Origin: Vulcanimicrobiota bacterium
Lineage (GTDB): Bacteria > Vulcanimicrobiota > Vulcanimicrobiia > Vulcanimicrobiales > Vulcanimicrobiaceae
DNA: 64,000 bases
Reading direction: 5' to 3'
NCBI GenBank assembly: GCA_003140215.1
Contig: PLJL01000001.1
Location: forward strand, 186,001 to 250,000
A program made the position numbers and the translations under genes. Shown piece by piece: positions 17,800-26,493 of the stretch. Below the pieces are notes generated by a model. That model was not told where the DNA came from and did no database searches. It saw nothing but the letters and a program-made list of their open reading frames with translations. Each line of letters begins with the position of its first letter. Within the stretch, counting starts at the first letter, position 1.

Positions 17800-17953
17800 G
17801 CCGTCGGTGGACCCCGGATACCGCGGTAGCGCTCAGTGCGCCGTGCAGTCGGTTACGTTCAGCGACGGATCGATCTGGCAGCGAATCTGACGCAACCGCC
17901 AGGGCCGCCGGCGCGGGGCGGCGGCCATGGCGCTCGCACGCCGGCGGGGCGTG

Positions 17954-18733
17954 CTATTCGAAGAAGATCGTCAAGACCGCGACGTCATCGGGATGCTGCT
18001 GTTCTTCTTGGAGGACGCTCTCGACAATGAACCTCGCCGGGTGCTGAGCCTTCGTATTGACAGCGTCGCGCGCGGCTCCCAGCAACCGCGCCTCGCCTTC
18101 TTCGACGTCGTGACTGAATTCTATGAGGCCGTCCGTGTACAAGACCAGCAGGGTCCCGGATTCGTAAATGAACTCATGCTCTCGGATGAGGTCGGGCAAG
18201 TTGAGCTCGACGCCGAGCGGAAAGCCGTGATTCGGCATAATGCGCGGCTGCTCGCCGGCTTTCGCCAGGATCGGCGGATGATGACCTGCAGAGGCGTACG
18301 TCACCTTGCGACTCGTCGTATCGATGACGCCGTAGATGGCCGTCGTGAACTCGACCTGATGGTTGTTGAGGAAGATGACCTTGTTGGTTTGCTCCAACAC
18401 CGCGATCGGCATGGGGTCGTTGATTTGAAGCGATGCCGCGACCTTGATCGCCTGTTTCGCCTGTCCCATTTTGACCGCCGCGCGGAGACCCCGGCCGCAC
18501 ACATCGCCGAGGGAAAAAGCAACCCGCCCGTCAGGCAAGGTGAAGATGTCGTACCAGTCGCCGCCGAGGTGCTCGATTGCGGCCGCCGGCTGGTAGAGGA
18601 CGTCGAACGCGAGCCCGTCCACGATCGGAAAGTCACCCGCAAGGAACCCCTCCATGAGGGCGTCCACCGTTGCTTGCTTTGCCGCAAGTTCCAGCTGTAG
18701 CTGTTCGATAGTGGCCAATTCGCCCACGGTCAC
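17954..18733 (-). CDS. SpoIIE/PP2C-type phosphatase with short N-terminal coiled coil
   Basis: 259-aa PPM phosphatase. A short helix (IEQLQLELAAKQATVDALMEG) precedes the SpoIIE domain, which has LGGDWYDIF (metal-binding Asp), FSLGDVCGRGLRAA, ASAGHHPPIL, LYTDGLIEF and the final HPDDVAVLTIFF. It is a paralogue of the phosphatase at 15907 but with a complete catalytic pattern closer to RsbU/RsbP proteins. The GTG start at 18733 has a TAGACT hexamer (complement of 18741-18746) only 7 nt upstream and no Shine-Dalgarno, so the mRNA may be leaderless. It is divergent from the secreted-protein gene at 18991. Confidence 0.92.
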   Translation of the reverse strand: MTVGELATIEQLQLELAAKQATVDALMEGFLAGDFPIVDGLAFDVLYQPAAAIEHLGGDWYDIFTLPDGRVAFSLGDVCGRGLRAAVKMGQAKQAIKVAASLQINDPMPIAVLEQTNKVIFLNNHQVEFTTAIYGVIDTTSRKVTYASAGHHPPILAKAGEQPRIMPNHGFPLGVELNLPDLIREHEFIYESGTLLVLYTDGLIEFSHDVEEGEARLLGAARDAVNTKAQHPARFIVESVLQEEQQHPDDVAVLTIFFE

Positions 18734-18990
18734 ACGATAAGTCTAGCAGATCGTCGGGGACGCGTCGAACTTGCTACCAGCGTAAAGCCAGGCACCTCTC
18801 CTCCCCGCGCGACGAAACGCGCTCGGATACACAGCCAAATATGTCCGCGCGGATTTGCTGTTTTCCAAACGGCCGTGGAAACGCTGAACGCGGGTCCTCG
18901 TCGCTGCAACCCAGAAGTGCCGCGGGCATGCGAAGGTGGCCCTCGTCGCGAGAGCAGCCCTTCCGGCCCAGTTTCGAGCGGAGGATCGAC

Positions 18991-19749
18991 ATGTACGAAA
19001 AGCACGCGCGCGCCATCGCCGTCGTCGCCCTGGCACTGTTGCCGCTCGCGGCCGCCGCCGACGCCCCTTCCGCCGCGACGCCGCTGAAAATCGAACGCCT
19101 CACGCCGGTGCAGCTCACCAGCATGCGCGGTTCCACGGTCCTCATACTGCAGACCGGACGCACGGTCTCGCTCCAAACCCTACGGGTCGAACACGCGGCA
19201 AGGCTGGCGCGCTTCGCCAACGCAGGCGTACTTGCGCAGCAACTGCGCGGGAAAATGAGCGCCTCTTCCGCTCCGGGCTACGTCATGGTTCCGATGAAGC
19301 TCGATCCGCACGGTGCAGCCGATTACCAAGCGTTCTGCGGGACCGTCGTTGCCAGCGGCTGCCTCTATTTCCCCGGACCGACCGGATACTTCTCGCACCT
19401 TCCGGGACAAGATCAGAACCTGCTGTTCGACTACGATCCGCTCATCACGGACCCGGGCGTGTGCAAGTCACAAGGCGGCATCATTCAGACGAACAATTCG
19501 CCGGCGGGCTGCGCCTATGGATACCCGTACACCTACACGTCGAACTTTAACCCGGGGCCGGTGAAGCCCGGACAGCAAATCGGGTCGTTCATCAGGACCA
19601 CGCAGACATGCGCGCCGCCGGTGACGGTGAACGTCGATCACAAGGGCGCCATCGTCATGCAGGGCAATTTCGCCGCGTCGAACTTCAACGTCGTCACGCC
19701 CTCGACGCTGACGTGCGTCGTCCGAGTTTCGGTTCCGCCCCTGTCGTAG
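18991..19749 (+). CDS. Secreted protein of unknown function
   Basis: 252 aa with a cleavable signal peptide (HARAIAVVALALLPLAAAADA). I do not recognise the family. The mature part begins with a basic segment (IERLTPVQLTSMRGSTVLIL) and has several cysteines (FCGTVVASGCLYF, GVCKSQGG, AGCAYGYPYTY, TQTCAPP, LTCVVRV), which could form disulfides outside the cell. ATG 18991 is chosen because GGAGG lies 6 nt upstream (18980-18984) and the signal peptide starts there; the longer frame upstream is not protein-like. The 257 nt to the divergent phosphatase contain only promoter-type sequence. Confidence 0.7.
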   Translation: MYEKHARAIAVVALALLPLAAAADAPSAATPLKIERLTPVQLTSMRGSTVLILQTGRTVSLQTLRVEHAARLARFANAGVLAQQLRGKMSASSAPGYVMVPMKLDPHGAADYQAFCGTVVASGCLYFPGPTGYFSHLPGQDQNLLFDYDPLITDPGVCKSQGGIIQTNNSPAGCAYGYPYTYTSNFNPGPVKPGQQIGSFIRTTQTCAPPVTVNVDHKGAIVMQGNFAASNFNVVTPSTLTCVVRVSVPPLS

Positions 19750-19836
19750 CTACCGCTGGCGGAAGTTCGTCAACGAGGTGCTGCGGCGATCCGTGAGCGT
19801 CTACTTCACGGGCCGCCGCGCCGGTCGATCGGTTCT

Positions 19837-20871
19837 TTAGTTTCCGCCGGGGTTGGTGATCGTGACCGGGGAGGAGATGGTAACAGCCGTCTTGGCCAGC
19901 GCTCGGCCGTTGAACGTCGTTGCGCCGATCGTGATCGATTCCGTACCGGTGTCGACGGGGCCCGTGAGGAGGTTCCCATTGAACGTCGCGCCGTTGATTG
20001 TTGCTGCAGCGCCCTCGGTCCAATAGATGTTGCAAGCGCTCGCATTATTGATCAAGAGTACGTTGCCGCCGGCTACGCCGTTGAGAACCGTCGTGAGTGA
20101 GGTCCCGATCTCGAAGATGAACACACTCTGCGGGTTGCCGCCGCCATCAAGCGTGAGGTTTGCCGTAGCAATACTCGCCGTTGTGGCCGCTCTGAAGACT
20201 CCGGCACCGAAGGTACCCGCCGGACACGTCAGGGTTCCCGTCGCACCGCAAGTCGAAAGACCGGAGCTGGTTGTGGAGAGGTCAGGCGTCCCGGTGAGAA
20301 CGACCGTCGGTGCCGTTCCGGAGATCGCCGTGTAGGCGGTGGTCAAGGCAGCCTGGGCTGCGGATGGCGGGCCGACGTTCGTATTAAACCCGGCCCCGTA
20401 TATCGCGTTCGGCCCGTCCGCGTCGGTTCCAGGCGGAAATCCCGTGATCGCCGTCCCCGGAAACACGCCGATGAGATCGTCGTGGATCGACCCGGTGACG
20501 GCGCCGGCGGCGTACGTAACGAACGTATTACCGACATTCGTGACCGTCGAGCCGGCCAGCACCGCGAACGGCGCGAGAGCTGCCCCGAGGGGCGTCGCGC
20601 GTTGACTGCACGCGAGGACCTGGAGCGTCGGGCTCGGGCTCGGACTCGGCGTCGGGGTCGGGGTCGGCCTCGGTGTCGGCGTCGGCGTTACACCGGGAGG
20701 GAGCGGCGTCGGGCTTGGAGTCGGAATGACGCCGGCACCCGGGGCGGTGAACGGCGGTACGGTGCAGTTCCCGCAGCCGCTGCTGCCCCCGCTGCACGCC
20801 GCTAGGGAGGCGGCGCCGACCAACGCGATGAGTCCGACGTGGAAGAAGCGGGATCTCTCGAGCATGTTCAT
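19837..20871 (-). CDS. Lipid-anchored ice-binding protein (DUF3494 family)
   Basis: 344-aa surface protein. A lipoprotein signal ends in the lipobox LAAC (Cys26). A Pro/Thr/Ser linker rich in PTP repeats spans about residues 47-84. The C-terminal DUF3494 beta-solenoid domain (about 92-340) shows the family marks LAPFAVLAGSTVTN, FPGTAITGFPPGT, ALTTAYTAISG, SVFIFEIGTSLTT, CNIYWTEGAAATINGATFNGNLL and NGRALAKTAVTI. Known family members bind ice and inhibit recrystallisation. It lies 14 nt downstream of the copper-amine-oxidase-N/barrel gene on the same strand, so the two are probably co-transcribed. An adhesin role on the cell surface is also possible. Confidence 0.88.
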   Translation of the reverse strand: MNMLERSRFFHVGLIALVGAASLAACSGGSSGCGNCTVPPFTAPGAGVIPTPSPTPLPPGVTPTPTPRPTPTPTPSPSPSPTLQVLACSQRATPLGAALAPFAVLAGSTVTNVGNTFVTYAAGAVTGSIHDDLIGVFPGTAITGFPPGTDADGPNAIYGAGFNTNVGPPSAAQAALTTAYTAISGTAPTVVLTGTPDLSTTSSGLSTCGATGTLTCPAGTFGAGVFRAATTASIATANLTLDGGGNPQSVFIFEIGTSLTTVLNGVAGGNVLLINNASACNIYWTEGAAATINGATFNGNLLTGPVDTGTESITIGATTFNGRALAKTAVTISSPVTITNPGGN

Positions 20872-20885
20872 CGTCCTTCCGGCTC

Positions 20886-22199
20886 TTAGAGCTTCACGCC
20901 GAGGCCGATGTAGGGACCATCATGCGTCTGACCGATCGGTGCGTTCTGGTTCGCGGTATAGTGTTCGCCGCTGACACCACCGTAGAGATACAACGGGGAA
21001 CGTTCCGTCGCGAGCGCGAGGCCCAGATCGTACTTCAAGATCTGGTACTGCTGTCGATAGGTCTTGCCGGCATTGATGCTTGCCGGGTTCATGATCGTAT
21101 AGTTGCCGCTTGCGGCCGGGTAGTAGAACGCGGAGCCGAAGAGGTTGATTCCTTTCTTCAAGTCCGGCAATTTTTCGATCCCGCCGCCGAGTCCGTTCAA
21201 CTGTGGGTAGCCGTAGTTGTTGGCGGTGTGAATGTATCCGGCGCCGACGTAGATTCGAGGCGCTGCAACCTTGTACAACAGGCGCGCATCCAAGGAGCTT
21301 TGCCGCGCCAGGAAAACCGGTGTGAACGCGACGCCGCCGTCGATGGTCGCGAACTGCGTATAGTGGTTGCCGATCGTGTCCCTCACGTTGTCACTCGTGA
21401 CGTACGCGTATTGCCGGAAGTCCACTTTTGCAGCGAACGCCGAATCGTTGGGCGCCCACGCGCCGGCCACCAGATACCCTTCGGGGCACCACTGGCCGGC
21501 CGAGAACTCGTTGTAGTTCTTGGGCGCTACGAATGCTGCTTGGACGAAGGCCGTATATGACTGGCGTGCGGGTGTCGGGCTGGGCGTGGGGGTGGGAACG
21601 AACGGTACAGGCGTCGGCACGACGGGCACGGCGGTGGGCGCCGGCGTCGGCGTCGCGACGAACGGCGGCGGCGTCACCGGGATGTACCGCACGACGACGA
21701 CGTGGCGGGTCGGCAGCCATTGGACGTAGGCACCGAGCGCCTCGGAGATCACGCGCACCGGTACGAGCACGATGCCGTGGTAGAGCATCGGCGGCACGTC
21801 GAGCGGTCGGGTCGCGCCGTTGATGACGACCTCGGACTTGCCCACGGTCACGGTGACGCTCGCACCGGGCTTGGTCGCGGTGACGGTCTTGCCGTCGGGT
21901 GACGCCGAGACTGTGGCGCCCATCTCTTCGAACATGCTGCGCAGCGGCACGTAGATCCGGCCGTCCTTGACCAGCGCCGCCAAGACACGGCTGCGCTTGA
22001 GGATGTCCGGCGTCGCGTAGACGGTGTGATCGTTGTAGAGGATCGGGATCTCGCCGGACGGCGGCGCACCGAAGTCCGCGGCATCGGCGACGCCCGCGGA
22101 ACCTAAAAGAAGCAGCGCAAGAAGCGATGCTGCTACCAAGCGCTGCCCAGCTACCGTGCATACCATGTTGCGCCGAGTGAGCCGTGCTTGCATACGCAT
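20886..22199 (-). CDS. Copper-amine-oxidase N-terminal domain protein with C-terminal outer-membrane barrel
   Basis: 437 aa. A signal peptide ends near ADA (residue 40). A Cu_amine_oxidN1 domain follows (about 48-170): ILYNDHTVY, DGRIYVPLRSMFEEMGATV, VLVPVRVISEALGAYVQW. This domain usually marks extracytoplasmic proteins and is not the catalytic amine oxidase. A Pro/Thr linker (about 175-215) leads to a C-terminal stretch of alternating strands ending LGVKL, like an outer-membrane barrel. It is the first gene of a two-gene unit with the ice-binding lipoprotein. Upstream lies a CGGGCAAAG inverted repeat (22251-22281). The function is unknown. Confidence 0.72.
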   Translation of the reverse strand: MRMQARLTRRNMVCTVAGQRLVAASLLALLLLGSAGVADAADFGAPPSGEIPILYNDHTVYATPDILKRSRVLAALVKDGRIYVPLRSMFEEMGATVSASPDGKTVTATKPGASVTVTVGKSEVVINGATRPLDVPPMLYHGIVLVPVRVISEALGAYVQWLPTRHVVVVRYIPVTPPPFVATPTPAPTAVPVVPTPVPFVPTPTPSPTPARQSYTAFVQAAFVAPKNYNEFSAGQWCPEGYLVAGAWAPNDSAFAAKVDFRQYAYVTSDNVRDTIGNHYTQFATIDGGVAFTPVFLARQSSLDARLLYKVAAPRIYVGAGYIHTANNYGYPQLNGLGGGIEKLPDLKKGINLFGSAFYYPAASGNYTIMNPASINAGKTYRQQYQILKYDLGLALATERSPLYLYGGVSGEHYTANQNAPIGQTHDGPYIGLGVKL

Positions 22200-22245
22200 G
22201 CCAGCATATATACCCGCCTGCGGTGCGTCTGGTCACAATTAGCCT

Positions 22246-22281
22246 CAATTCGGGCAAAGTCCGTCGGTGCTGCTTTGCCCG
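22246..22281. repeat. GGGCAAAG inverted repeat, copy 1
   Basis: The 19-nt string at 22246-22264 (CAATTCGGGCAAAGTCCGT) recurs exactly at 23184-23202. Here its CGGGCAAAG (22251-22259) faces CTTTGCCCG (22273-22281), a perfect 9-bp inverted repeat with a 13-nt spacer. It sits about 50 nt upstream of the copper-amine-oxidase-N gene, so it may be an operator. The remaining sequence to 22448 shows nothing else I can name. Confidence 0.55.
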
Positions 22282-22448
22282 GCTTGACGAGCTACTGACC
22301 GATTTGTCACGCTGCCTTCGGACGACGGCGGAGCTGAAGGCTACGGCGCCGGCGGCCGAAGCCGCGGCGGCGGTCGCGAGATGTTCCAGACCACCACGCG
22401 CGGCGGCTCATCTGGCTAGACTCGTTCTAGCGCGCAGCAAGACGAAAG

Positions 22449-22475
22449 AGAGCACCCGGTAACGGGTGCTCTTTT
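22449..22475 (-). terminator. Intrinsic terminator (bidirectional-looking)
   Basis: A perfect 10-bp stem AGAGCACCCG / CGGGTGCTCT around a GTAA loop lies directly after the stop codon of the DUF4386 gene. A short T run follows on the plus side and a CTTTC on the minus side. It would end transcripts of the gene at 22475. Confidence 0.75.
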
Positions 22476-23014
22476 CATTTCGGTGCGATTCCGGCTTGTT
22501 CGTTCCAGCGTTGAACGTTCACGCCTCTTACGAGGAGCCACAGTATCAGCGATCCTTCGCCCACGCCGCCGGCGATGATGACGAAGGTGACGATGTGTTT
22601 GATGACCTCGGGCGACAGAACCGTAAGCCATCCCAAACCGGAAAACATCATCAGGAAGCCTAGAATGCGCGGCAAGAACGTGGATTTGATCATCAGGTAG
22701 CCGATGGTCAGGTTGAAGAGTCCGAAAACCGGCAACGAACTTCTTGCTGAGACGAAATGAAAGAGCGCCAGCGACTGGACGACGCATCCCGCGAGGCAGA
22801 TCGTCACGGCCAGCAACGCGAGGCCTCGGCTCACCGGCTTGAACATTTGGTAGAGCAGGAGTGAGTACGCAAAATACACCGCATTCGCGGCGACGTTTGC
22901 GATATTGCTGTACGCGATCGGCGCGCGGCTGGCCAAAACCCCTGCGAGTGTGGCCGTCAAAACATACAACACGAAAACGGCGCCAGTCGCTCTGGCCCTG
23001 GAACTCGTCATCAC
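22475..23014 (-). CDS. DUF4386 family membrane protein
   Basis: 179-aa integral membrane protein with about five hydrophobic segments. Family marks are the N-terminal RATGAVFVLYVLTATLAG, the central YQMFKPVSRGLALLAV, and YLMIKSTFLPRILGFLMM with GLGWL near residue 128. DUF4386 proteins are usually about 210-240 aa, so this one is somewhat short; no frameshift is evident. The function of the family is unknown. It ends at a strong intrinsic terminator. No operon partner is evident. Confidence 0.8.
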   Translation of the reverse strand: MMTSSRARATGAVFVLYVLTATLAGVLASRAPIAYSNIANVAANAVYFAYSLLLYQMFKPVSRGLALLAVTICLAGCVVQSLALFHFVSARSSLPVFGLFNLTIGYLMIKSTFLPRILGFLMMFSGLGWLTVLSPEVIKHIVTFVIIAGGVGEGSLILWLLVRGVNVQRWNEQAGIAPK

Positions 23015-23183
23015 GTCGCTCCTCGATGAGTCCTACCGATGCCGGCGCGCCCGTGTTTCAACCGGGTACGTGCCGGTGATGTTGCGTGCTGATCCTTTGG
23101 AGGTGTTTAAGGGCTAGTTCGAAGCGCCGCGAGCTCTTGCCCGGATTGTCGGCTCACTGCCCGAAAACGGGGGCGGATACGCG

Positions 23184-23202
23184 CAATTCGGGCAAAGTCC
23201 GT
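23184..23202. repeat. GGGCAAAG repeat, copy 2
   Basis: Exact second copy of the 19-nt string at 22246-22264. A partial inverted partner (TTGCCCGGATTG, one mismatch) lies about 36 nt before it near 23138-23149. It sits in the 249-nt gap between the DUF4386 gene start (23014) and the end of the XRE gene (23264), which otherwise shows no gene. Confidence 0.5.
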
Positions 23203-23263
23203 TGATGCCAACCAGGTGGCACGGTCACGCGATACAACAAGCTCGTGTACCAGCCGCCCGAGA

Positions 23264-23638
23264 TCATTCTGGAGCTTTGCGCCGAGTACCGGCGCGCCGC
23301 CGGCCTTCCAATGCTTTCACGCGACGATCTATTGCATTTATTTGCACAGCAAGACGCTCGACTTTCTCGAGCCGCTCAAGGAGACTCCCCGCCGACCGAT
23401 CGTGGGAAGGTGATACCGTTTCCGGCGGATCGTCGCGCCCGGTCGCCAGAAACCACGCCGTGACGCCCAGCACGTTGGCGAGCTTGAGGCCGACCAGGAA
23501 GCTCGCGCTCTTCGTCTGCCCCGACTCCATTTGCCGGATCGCGCCTTCGGTTACCCCGACCGCGTGCGCGAGCTCGCTCGGCGAAAGTCGCCGTCGCGTA
23601 CGCAAGGAGCGAAGACGATCGCCGAAGTTGTCGGCCAC
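23264..23638 (-). CDS. XRE-type helix-turn-helix regulator with C-terminal coiled coil
   Basis: About 124 aa. The N-terminal XRE domain (about residues 5-62) reads GDRLRSLRTRRRLSPSELAH then VTEGAIRQMESGQTKSASF, with LVGLKLANVLGV completing the five-helix fold. The second half has a heptad-like segment (LLERLEKVERLAVQINAIDRR), probably for dimerisation, and a basic tail. I chose GTG 23638, which directly precedes the domain and lies 6 nt after a TATACT box (complement of 23645-23650). A start at GTG 23683 would add 15 residues. Targets are unknown; the gene stands alone. Confidence 0.8.
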   Translation of the reverse strand: MADNFGDRLRSLRTRRRLSPSELAHAVGVTEGAIRQMESGQTKSASFLVGLKLANVLGVTAWFLATGRDDPPETVSPSHDRSAGSLLERLEKVERLAVQINAIDRRVKALEGRRRAGTRRKAPE

Positions 23639-23866
23639 GCCGGAAGTATACGAAGGCACCTCCGTACTGTGGTATTGCGTCACCCGCGAAAGTATGCTAC
23701 CGGGACGTGGATGCGTGTCCCGGGATGCCTGCGTCAGGAGCCCGGTACGCGCGTCTCCCGTCCGCGCATCTGCAGATGCCGCGGCGGGTGCGCCGTCGGT
23801 CGTCCCTGCGAGCCCGCGCGAGCGGTTCTCGCCTACACCCCGGGGCCGGCCGGCGGCGTCCCACCG

Positions 23867-24727
23867 TTACAAGTCGCGCGTGCGAAACAACGCGACGCCC
23901 GTCGTCAGCACGGCGATGGTCCACGCCGCTGCCCACCACAGGATCGCCTGCGGCGGCGCCGAGGTCACCGCAAACGGGTTGACCCCGGTTCCGCTGCCGT
24001 TGACGTTGGCCGCGGCGGCGGTGAACGCCGCCGGTTGCAACGCGTAGAGCGCTCCGCGCCACAACGCGTCCGACGGGAACAGAAGTGCGACGATCGTCCC
24101 CGCGTCGGCGAGCCGCGCATTCCCTAGCGCGAGCCCGATCGTTTGCAGGATGCCGCCGATCCATGCCAGCCCGAACAGCATCGCCGCGACGATGCCGGCG
24201 GTGAGCGCCGGGAGCCGCGTTGCGAGAGCGATCGCTCCGGTGGTGACGATCGCGCCCACGGCGCACAGAAATGCCAGCGCGAGCAATGGGTTCGGCGGCG
24301 CGTATCCGGTCTCACCGCGCACGACGAGCAGCTCCAGTGCCCCCGCCGCGGCGACGTAGAACGCGAGCGCCGCGAGGGTTCCCAGCCAGCGCCCGAGCAC
24401 GATCTCGGCACGGCGCACCGGGCGCGCGAGCACCGCGAGCACCTCGCCGTTGGCGATGCTCTCCGCCATCGTGGGCGCGCCCACCAGCGCCGCACCGAGC
24501 GCGATGACGAACGAGAACAGAAACGCCAACAGGATCACGATCCCGGCTGCCGCGGCATGGACCGCCGGTTCGGGGAGCGGCGCGCCGTCGACGACCGCGG
24601 TCGCCAGCCGGTTCATCCCCCACCCGGTGAAGGCCGTGATGACCAGCGTGAGCACCGCGACCGCCGCGACCAGGCGCCGGCGAATCAACTCGCGCAGCGT
24701 CAGCCCGGCGAAGAGCAGCACGTTCAC
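23867..24727 (-). CDS. ABC-2 type transporter permease
   Basis: 286-aa inner-membrane permease with six hydrophobic segments. It starts LLFAGLTLRELIRRRLVA, then has AAGIVILLAFLFSFVIALG and the ABC-2-typical SIANGEVLAVLARPVRRAEIVLGRWLG near residue 90. That last motif is shared by the NosY/YhaP-type export permeases. It overlaps the ATPase gene by 4 nt and is the last gene of a three-gene minus-strand unit. The substrate is not evident; the family includes drug, Na+ and protein exporters. Confidence 0.87.
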   Translation of the reverse strand: MNVLLFAGLTLRELIRRRLVAAVAVLTLVITAFTGWGMNRLATAVVDGAPLPEPAVHAAAAGIVILLAFLFSFVIALGAALVGAPTMAESIANGEVLAVLARPVRRAEIVLGRWLGTLAALAFYVAAAGALELLVVRGETGYAPPNPLLALAFLCAVGAIVTTGAIALATRLPALTAGIVAAMLFGLAWIGGILQTIGLALGNARLADAGTIVALLFPSDALWRGALYALQPAAFTAAAANVNGSGTGVNPFAVTSAPPQAILWWAAAWTIAVLTTGVALFRTRDL

Positions 24728-25569
24728 GCGCGCCGCACCAGGGCCAAGAAGCGATCCTCGAGCGTGGTCTGCTTCGGCTCGACGGCGTGGATGTGCGCGC
24801 CCTCGGCGACGAGCCGCGCCACCAGCGCCGGGATCTCATCGTGTGCGATGTCGTACTCGCGCCAGCCCTCGTCGGTGCGCACCCGCGCGCCGCGCGTCTC
24901 GCCGACGAGCGCGTCGACGGAGCCCTCGGCAACGACGCGACCCCGGTCGACGATGCAGACGCGATCGCACACCCGCTCCACCTCGCCCAGCAGGTGCGAG
25001 TTCAAGAAGACCGTCGTGCCGCGGGCGCGCAGCCGCTCGATGAGCGCGCGCACGTCGCTGCGGCCGACGGGATCCAGCGCCGACGTCGGCTCGTCGAGGA
25101 AGATCAGCTCCGGGGTTCCCAGCAGCGCGACCGCGAGGCCGAGGCGCTGTTGCATCCCCTTGGAGTACGTTCCGACACGGTCCGCGGCGCGGTCGCTCAA
25201 GCCCACCTCGTCGAGCGCCGCGTCGACCGCGCGCCGCGCATCGCCGAGCCGCATGAGCCGAGCGTGGAAACCGAGCACCTCGCGCGCCGCGAGCCAGTCG
25301 GGGTAGCGGAACAGCTCGGGCAGATACCCGATGCGCTCGCGCGTGGCGCGGTCGCCGGCCGGCCGGCCGAGCAACTGCGCCTCGCCGCCGCTCGCGCGCA
25401 CCAGGCCGACGAGGATCTTCACCGCGGTCGACTTGCCCGCGCCGTTGGGCCCCAGAAACCCGAGGCACTCGCCGCGCTCGACGCGCAGCGAGAGATCTTG
25501 CAGCGCGTCGACTCGGCCGTAGCGCTTCGCCAGCGCGCGCGCGACGATCGCTACATTCGACGAGCTCAG
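24724..25569 (-). CDS. ABC transporter ATP-binding protein (ABC-2 exporter type)
   Basis: ATPase partner of the permease at 23867. Reading back from the GTG at 25422 the frame stays open and encodes LGFLGPNGAGKSTAVKIL, so Walker A lies upstream of that GTG and the protein must start near 25569. The only initiator-like codon there is CTG 25569, giving SSSNVAIVARALAKRYGR; this rare start is the uncertain point. Other motifs are YSKGMQQRLGLAVALLG (signature), LIFLDEPTSALDP (Walker B) and an H-loop in FLNSHLLGEVE. It is separated by 4 nt from the secreted-protein gene upstream and overlaps the permease by 4 nt. Confidence 0.85.
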   Translation of the reverse strand: MSSSNVAIVARALAKRYGRVDALQDLSLRVERGECLGFLGPNGAGKSTAVKILVGLVRASGGEAQLLGRPAGDRATRERIGYLPELFRYPDWLAAREVLGFHARLMRLGDARRAVDAALDEVGLSDRAADRVGTYSKGMQQRLGLAVALLGTPELIFLDEPTSALDPVGRSDVRALIERLRARGTTVFLNSHLLGEVERVCDRVCIVDRGRVVAEGSVDALVGETRGARVRTDEGWREYDIAHDEIPALVARLVAEGAHIHAVEPKQTTLEDRFLALVRRA

Positions 25570-25573
25570 GTGA

Positions 25574-26419
25574 CTACTTCAGATTGTTGGCAAGCGCGAG
25601 GATCGTGGACTGCGGCAGCGTCCCGGCGACCGCGAACAGTCTGCCGTTCTTGGTCCACACGATCGCCGAGCCGATCCCGGTCTCATCGCCGATCGCCAAC
25701 CCCTGCGCACCGTCGACGTCGATCTTCGACGCGGTCTGCTCGTTGAAGCGCACCGGGATCGGAAGCGTTTGCGCGGGATCGCCGAGCGCCTTGATTTGCG
25801 CGAGCAGGCGCGGCGGGATGCCGGGTTGCGAGCCGAACCAATCGGTGAGCGCTTGCAGTGTCGCACCGCTGGAGGTCACCGTCGGAAGCGGCGCCTGCAC
25901 GATCGCGAGGAACACGTCGTGGCGCGGGCCGCGATGCGATTGGCGCCCCTTGGGGAGCGTCCCGTACGTCACCAGCGCGATGGGCCGCACCGTCGCGGTG
26001 TACGTCGCGCCGTTCAATCCGCTCGGCAGCGGGCGCAGCGCGACCTTGTGCTCGCGCGCCCAGCCCGCAGCCTTGGCTTGGCTGAAGGTGAACGAGGTGC
26101 GGGCGCGCTGCGTGACCTGATAGTGGACGTCCTTGCCGACCGAGGCCGGAACGCTCGCCGGGAGGCGCAACGCGAACCCCGCGTCTTGCGCCGCCTCGTC
26201 GGCGGAGGCGACCTCGTCGACCCCGGGGACGCGCGTCCCGCGAATGGTGCCGAACGCCTCGAGCGGCGGAAGCGCATGCACCGCCTTCATGTCAGCCGGC
26301 GTAACGGAGACCGCCCGGATTTGGGTGGGCTGGAACAGCGAGAGCGGGTCGCCGTTCGCGGCGAGCGGGAGGGCGATCACCGCGGCGAGCGCGAGCAGAG
26401 CGTTGGCGCGAGCGTTCAT
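25574..26419 (-). CDS. Secreted protein heading an ABC exporter operon
   Basis: 281 aa, starting at ATG 26419 with a signal peptide (ANALLALAAVIALPLAANG). The mature part has mixed alpha/beta sequence including FALRLPASVPASVGKDVHYQ and ends GTLPQSTILALANNLK; a loose resemblance to extracytoplasmic DUF4367-like or sigma-regulatory domains is possible, but I do not recognise it. It lies 4 nt upstream of the ABC ATPase, so it probably works with the exporter, for instance as a sensor or extracytoplasmic partner. A GATACA hexamer 9 nt before the start may be a -10 box of a leaderless transcript. Confidence 0.7.
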   Translation of the reverse strand: MNARANALLALAAVIALPLAANGDPLSLFQPTQIRAVSVTPADMKAVHALPPLEAFGTIRGTRVPGVDEVASADEAAQDAGFALRLPASVPASVGKDVHYQVTQRARTSFTFSQAKAAGWAREHKVALRPLPSGLNGATYTATVRPIALVTYGTLPKGRQSHRGPRHDVFLAIVQAPLPTVTSSGATLQALTDWFGSQPGIPPRLLAQIKALGDPAQTLPIPVRFNEQTASKIDVDGAQGLAIGDETGIGSAIVWTKNGRLFAVAGTLPQSTILALANNLK

Positions 26420-26493
26420 CGTTAGCTTTGTATCACAAAGATTGTCGGGGCGCAAGCCGGAGGGGCCGCGTCGGGTCGCGTACGTTCTAGGCG

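Noticed and set aside
17833..17928. 31-codon minus-strand frame (ATG 17928) after the SpoIIE gene
   Set aside because: Very short, no Shine-Dalgarno, Arg/Pro-rich start inside a GC-rich palindrome; unlikely to be a gene.
20630..20720. Periodic GTCGGCGTCGGGGTC-like sequence taken for a repeat array
   Set aside because: It encodes the PTP-rich linker of the ice-binding lipoprotein; no spacers, so not CRISPR.
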